Virus record (IMG/VR): IMGVR_UViG_3300037086_000054
Location: 1-24,708 of that record
From: a virus
DNA length: 24,708 nt
Direction: 5' to 3' (one strand)
Shown here piece by piece: positions 23,389-24,708 of this stretch. The notes beneath the pieces are model-generated. The model searched no databases and had not been told where the DNA came from. It saw nothing but the letters and a program-made list of their open reading frames with translations. Numbering within the stretch: the first letter of the stretch is position 1; each line of letters starts with the position of its first letter. The translations under genes and the position numbers were made by a program.

Positions 23389-23492
23389 TTCAGGATTGTT
23401 ATGTAGCGATTGACAGCCTTGAAAAATGGCAGAATTACTATCGCAATCCTGATTTGTACGAGGTAATACAAGATATGGAGAAAGGTTCTTAA
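23373..23492 (+). other. T9 tract and -1-frame C-terminal extension of the tail-tip gene
   Basis: The big tail gene ends GCT TTT TTT TTA GCA TAA over nine T (23373-23381). In the -1 frame, reading continues after TTT as SIIQDCYVAIDSLEKW and on to KGS before TAA at 23490-23492, adding 36 residues. That frame has no ATG, GTG or TTG start near its beginning, and its amino-acid content looks protein-like. Possible explanations are -1 slippage by ribosome or polymerase on T9, or a homopolymer sequencing error (T10 would join the frames). An inverted repeat, CAGGATTG (23391-23398) and CAATCCTG (23444-23451), lies within it. Confidence 0.5.
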
Positions 23493-23493
23493 T

Positions 23494-23838
23494 ATGGGAA
23501 ACATATACAACGAGCCCGGTTCTACCGGAAAGCATATATTTGTTATTAATAATACCAAAACAGATTTGCAATCAAATCTTGGAAAATGTCAGATTGCTAT
23601 TGAAACCGATTCTTTAAGGCTTGGCTTTAAAGACCACCTTGGAGCATACCATACCATATTGCCATCGGCTATTCCCCACCTCCCCTCGGCCCCTGCCGCA
23701 ATCGCGGGCGTGACCCAGCCGTGGATTTTGGATGACGGTGCTGGGAATGTTGACCATGACCACATTTTTCTTGTGTTCCCTGTTGGTGGGGATAATAACA
23801 AATGTATCACGCTCTCAGATATTATATTTACACCGTAG
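23494..23838 (+). CDS. Small tail-associated protein, unknown
   Basis: This 114-residue protein begins MGNIYNEPGSTGKHIFVINN and has a central GFKDHLGAYHTILPS and a His/Asp-rich WILDDGAGNVDHDHIF near residues 76-91. It lacks a signal peptide. It stands between the tail-tip gene and a fibre-like gene, with GGAGAAAGG upstream of ATG 23494. The beta-rich composition and location suggest a fibre or tip accessory protein, but no family is recognised. The D/H cluster might bind metal; this is speculative. Confidence 0.6.
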   Translation: MGNIYNEPGSTGKHIFVINNTKTDLQSNLGKCQIAIETDSLRLGFKDHLGAYHTILPSAIPHLPSAPAAIAGVTQPWILDDGAGNVDHDHIFLVFPVGGDNNKCITLSDIIFTP

Positions 23839-23846
23839 GAACCCGT

Positions 23847-24708
23847 ATGAAAAAGCTGCTTTTGCTTTTGGCCTTGTGCTTGCCCGCGTTTGCCACGCCA
23901 GTTAATTATGACACCGTGAATTGTCACGCCCTGCGCGTAACCCGCACAAAGGGTACGCAACCAGGCACGGCAAAATTTGACGCCTTGGGCCAAATGTGGA
24001 GCGCGGTAGTTGATACGGCGGACACAAACCTTGGCCTAACCGAATGGAGCACCATCCACGGCGCTCCTGCCATTGGCACCCCCTACGACAGCACTGGCAA
24101 AGTTCCAGATAGCATATCCCCGCGCACGGTACACCTTACCGGCTCACCAACGGACGCATCGGCCAGTGACTCAATATGCGTTCTACGTAATGGAGTAATA
24201 GCGCACCGGACTAAGGCGAACATCAAGTCAGACATCGGAGCCGGTTCACCCCTCGACAGTGCTCCTGTAGCGCACCACGCCGACAACGTCGGCACGCTGC
24301 CCACGGGCACGGCTGGCAACCTGCCCAAGTGGTCTAAGACCGGCGTGGACTCGCTGGCGGCAAGCAGCGTGTATGACACGTCCAAGGTGTTCTCCACTGG
24401 TATTGATAGCCTTAAGGCTCCTGCTGCCAAATTTGACAGCGCGAACGTATCTGGAACTACCATAGGCAAAACTGGCATTATAACCGATGCAACCATACCG
24501 GATGCCACGAGCGGCGATAGTATGGCAATTTTCAAGTTGAACAAACTGAGCAAAATCAGCAAGGCGAACATGCTGACGAATATCGGCGCAAGTCCGGCGT
24601 TTGCGTTGACGCGGTATTATTTGCCCGTGGTAAATGCTGACGGGACGACGCTGGGGAGTAGCCTGATACAGCAGAACAGTGCGGGTACGATGGTGGGGGT
24701 TGGGGTTG
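23847..24708 (+). CDS. Partial fibre-like protein with N-terminal signal peptide
   Basis: At least 287 residues are encoded; the gene runs off the right edge. The start MKKLLLLLALCLPAFA is a textbook Sec signal peptide with AxA cleavage after residue 16, then TPVNYDTVNCHALRV. The rest is Gly/Ser/Thr/Asp-rich and low in aromatic residues, with loosely repeated segments (GTPYDSTGKVPDSISP; AAKFDSANVSGTTIGKTGII; ALTRYYLPVVNADGTTLGSS; NSAGTMVGVGV). The last two resemble the fibrous shaft just before a C-terminal chaperone domain in other fibres. AGGA precedes ATG 23847. Base composition is clearly GC-richer than upstream genes. A secreted protein of host origin is the main alternative to a virion fibre. 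Confidence 0.65.
   Translation, partial: MKKLLLLLALCLPAFATPVNYDTVNCHALRVTRTKGTQPGTAKFDALGQMWSAVVDTADTNLGLTEWSTIHGAPAIGTPYDSTGKVPDSISPRTVHLTGSPTDASASDSICVLRNGVIAHRTKANIKSDIGAGSPLDSAPVAHHADNVGTLPTGTAGNLPKWSKTGVDSLAASSVYDTSKVFSTGIDSLKAPAAKFDSANVSGTTIGKTGIITDATIPDATSGDSMAIFKLNKLSKISKANMLTNIGASPAFALTRYYLPVVNADGTTLGSSLIQQNSAGTMVGVGV

Noticed and set aside
1-24708. CRISPR arrays, insertion sequences, rRNA and tRNA genes
   Set aside because: No regularly spaced repeats, transposase-like ORF, rRNA-like segment or tRNA-like cloverleaf was noticed while reading both strands; a dedicated tRNA or repeat search was not possible.

Overview
The window is the late, structural half of a long-tailed (siphovirus-like) double-stranded DNA phage or prophage. 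No integrase, replication, lysis or host housekeeping gene is visible. From terminase to tail, gene order follows phage lambda: terS, terL (gpA), gpW, portal (gpB), protease-capsid (C/E), a decoration-type protein, FII-like, Z-like, U-like, tail tube (V), G/GT tail chaperones, tape measure (H), then tail-tip proteins and a fibre. Nearly everything lies on the + strand, with overlapping or near-contiguous starts and stops. The host cannot be named from this sequence. Clear Shine-Dalgarno sites, lambda-type head genes and two proteins with N-terminal export signals indicate a bacterial host and no more.

Region 1 (1-5838) is an AT-rich accessory block. A sigma70-like promoter drives a tiny HTH protein. 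A small exported or membrane protein follows, then a tight run of sugar-modifying genes: a GT2-like transferase, a GT41/O-GlcNAc-transferase-like protein, two very small basic proteins, a compact SAM methyltransferase, and a 636-aa protein joining a GT2 domain, a PIG-L/LmbE deacetylase domain and a GT92/DUF23-type domain. No flippase, polyprenyl-phosphate transferase or other membrane glycan gene accompanies them. The set therefore looks like a soluble cytoplasmic modification system for a protein, nucleic acid or small molecule, not a classical O-antigen conversion cassette.

Region 2 (5839-12747) holds packaging and head genes. A non-coding leader with a G6 run (candidate cos region) precedes terS and terL. 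A 156-nt gap before gpW holds a near-consensus promoter followed about 45 nt later by a long hairpin and T8, which is the layout of a ~95-nt small RNA or an attenuator. The protease and major capsid protein are fused, with a strong internal ribosome-binding site at the junction. Tandem hairpins follow the capsid gene.

Region 3 (12748-24708) holds connector and tail genes. The tail terminator-like protein carries an N-terminal Ig-like domain. The G/GT chaperone pair has a textbook -1 slippery heptamer (A AAA AAA) directly before the G stop codon, and the extension is cysteine-rich. The largest tail protein ends at a T9 tract beyond which a -1 frame stays open for 36 more residues. The last gene runs off the right edge. 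It is visibly GC-richer than its neighbours and begins with a signal peptide, which is unusual for a tail-fibre-like protein.
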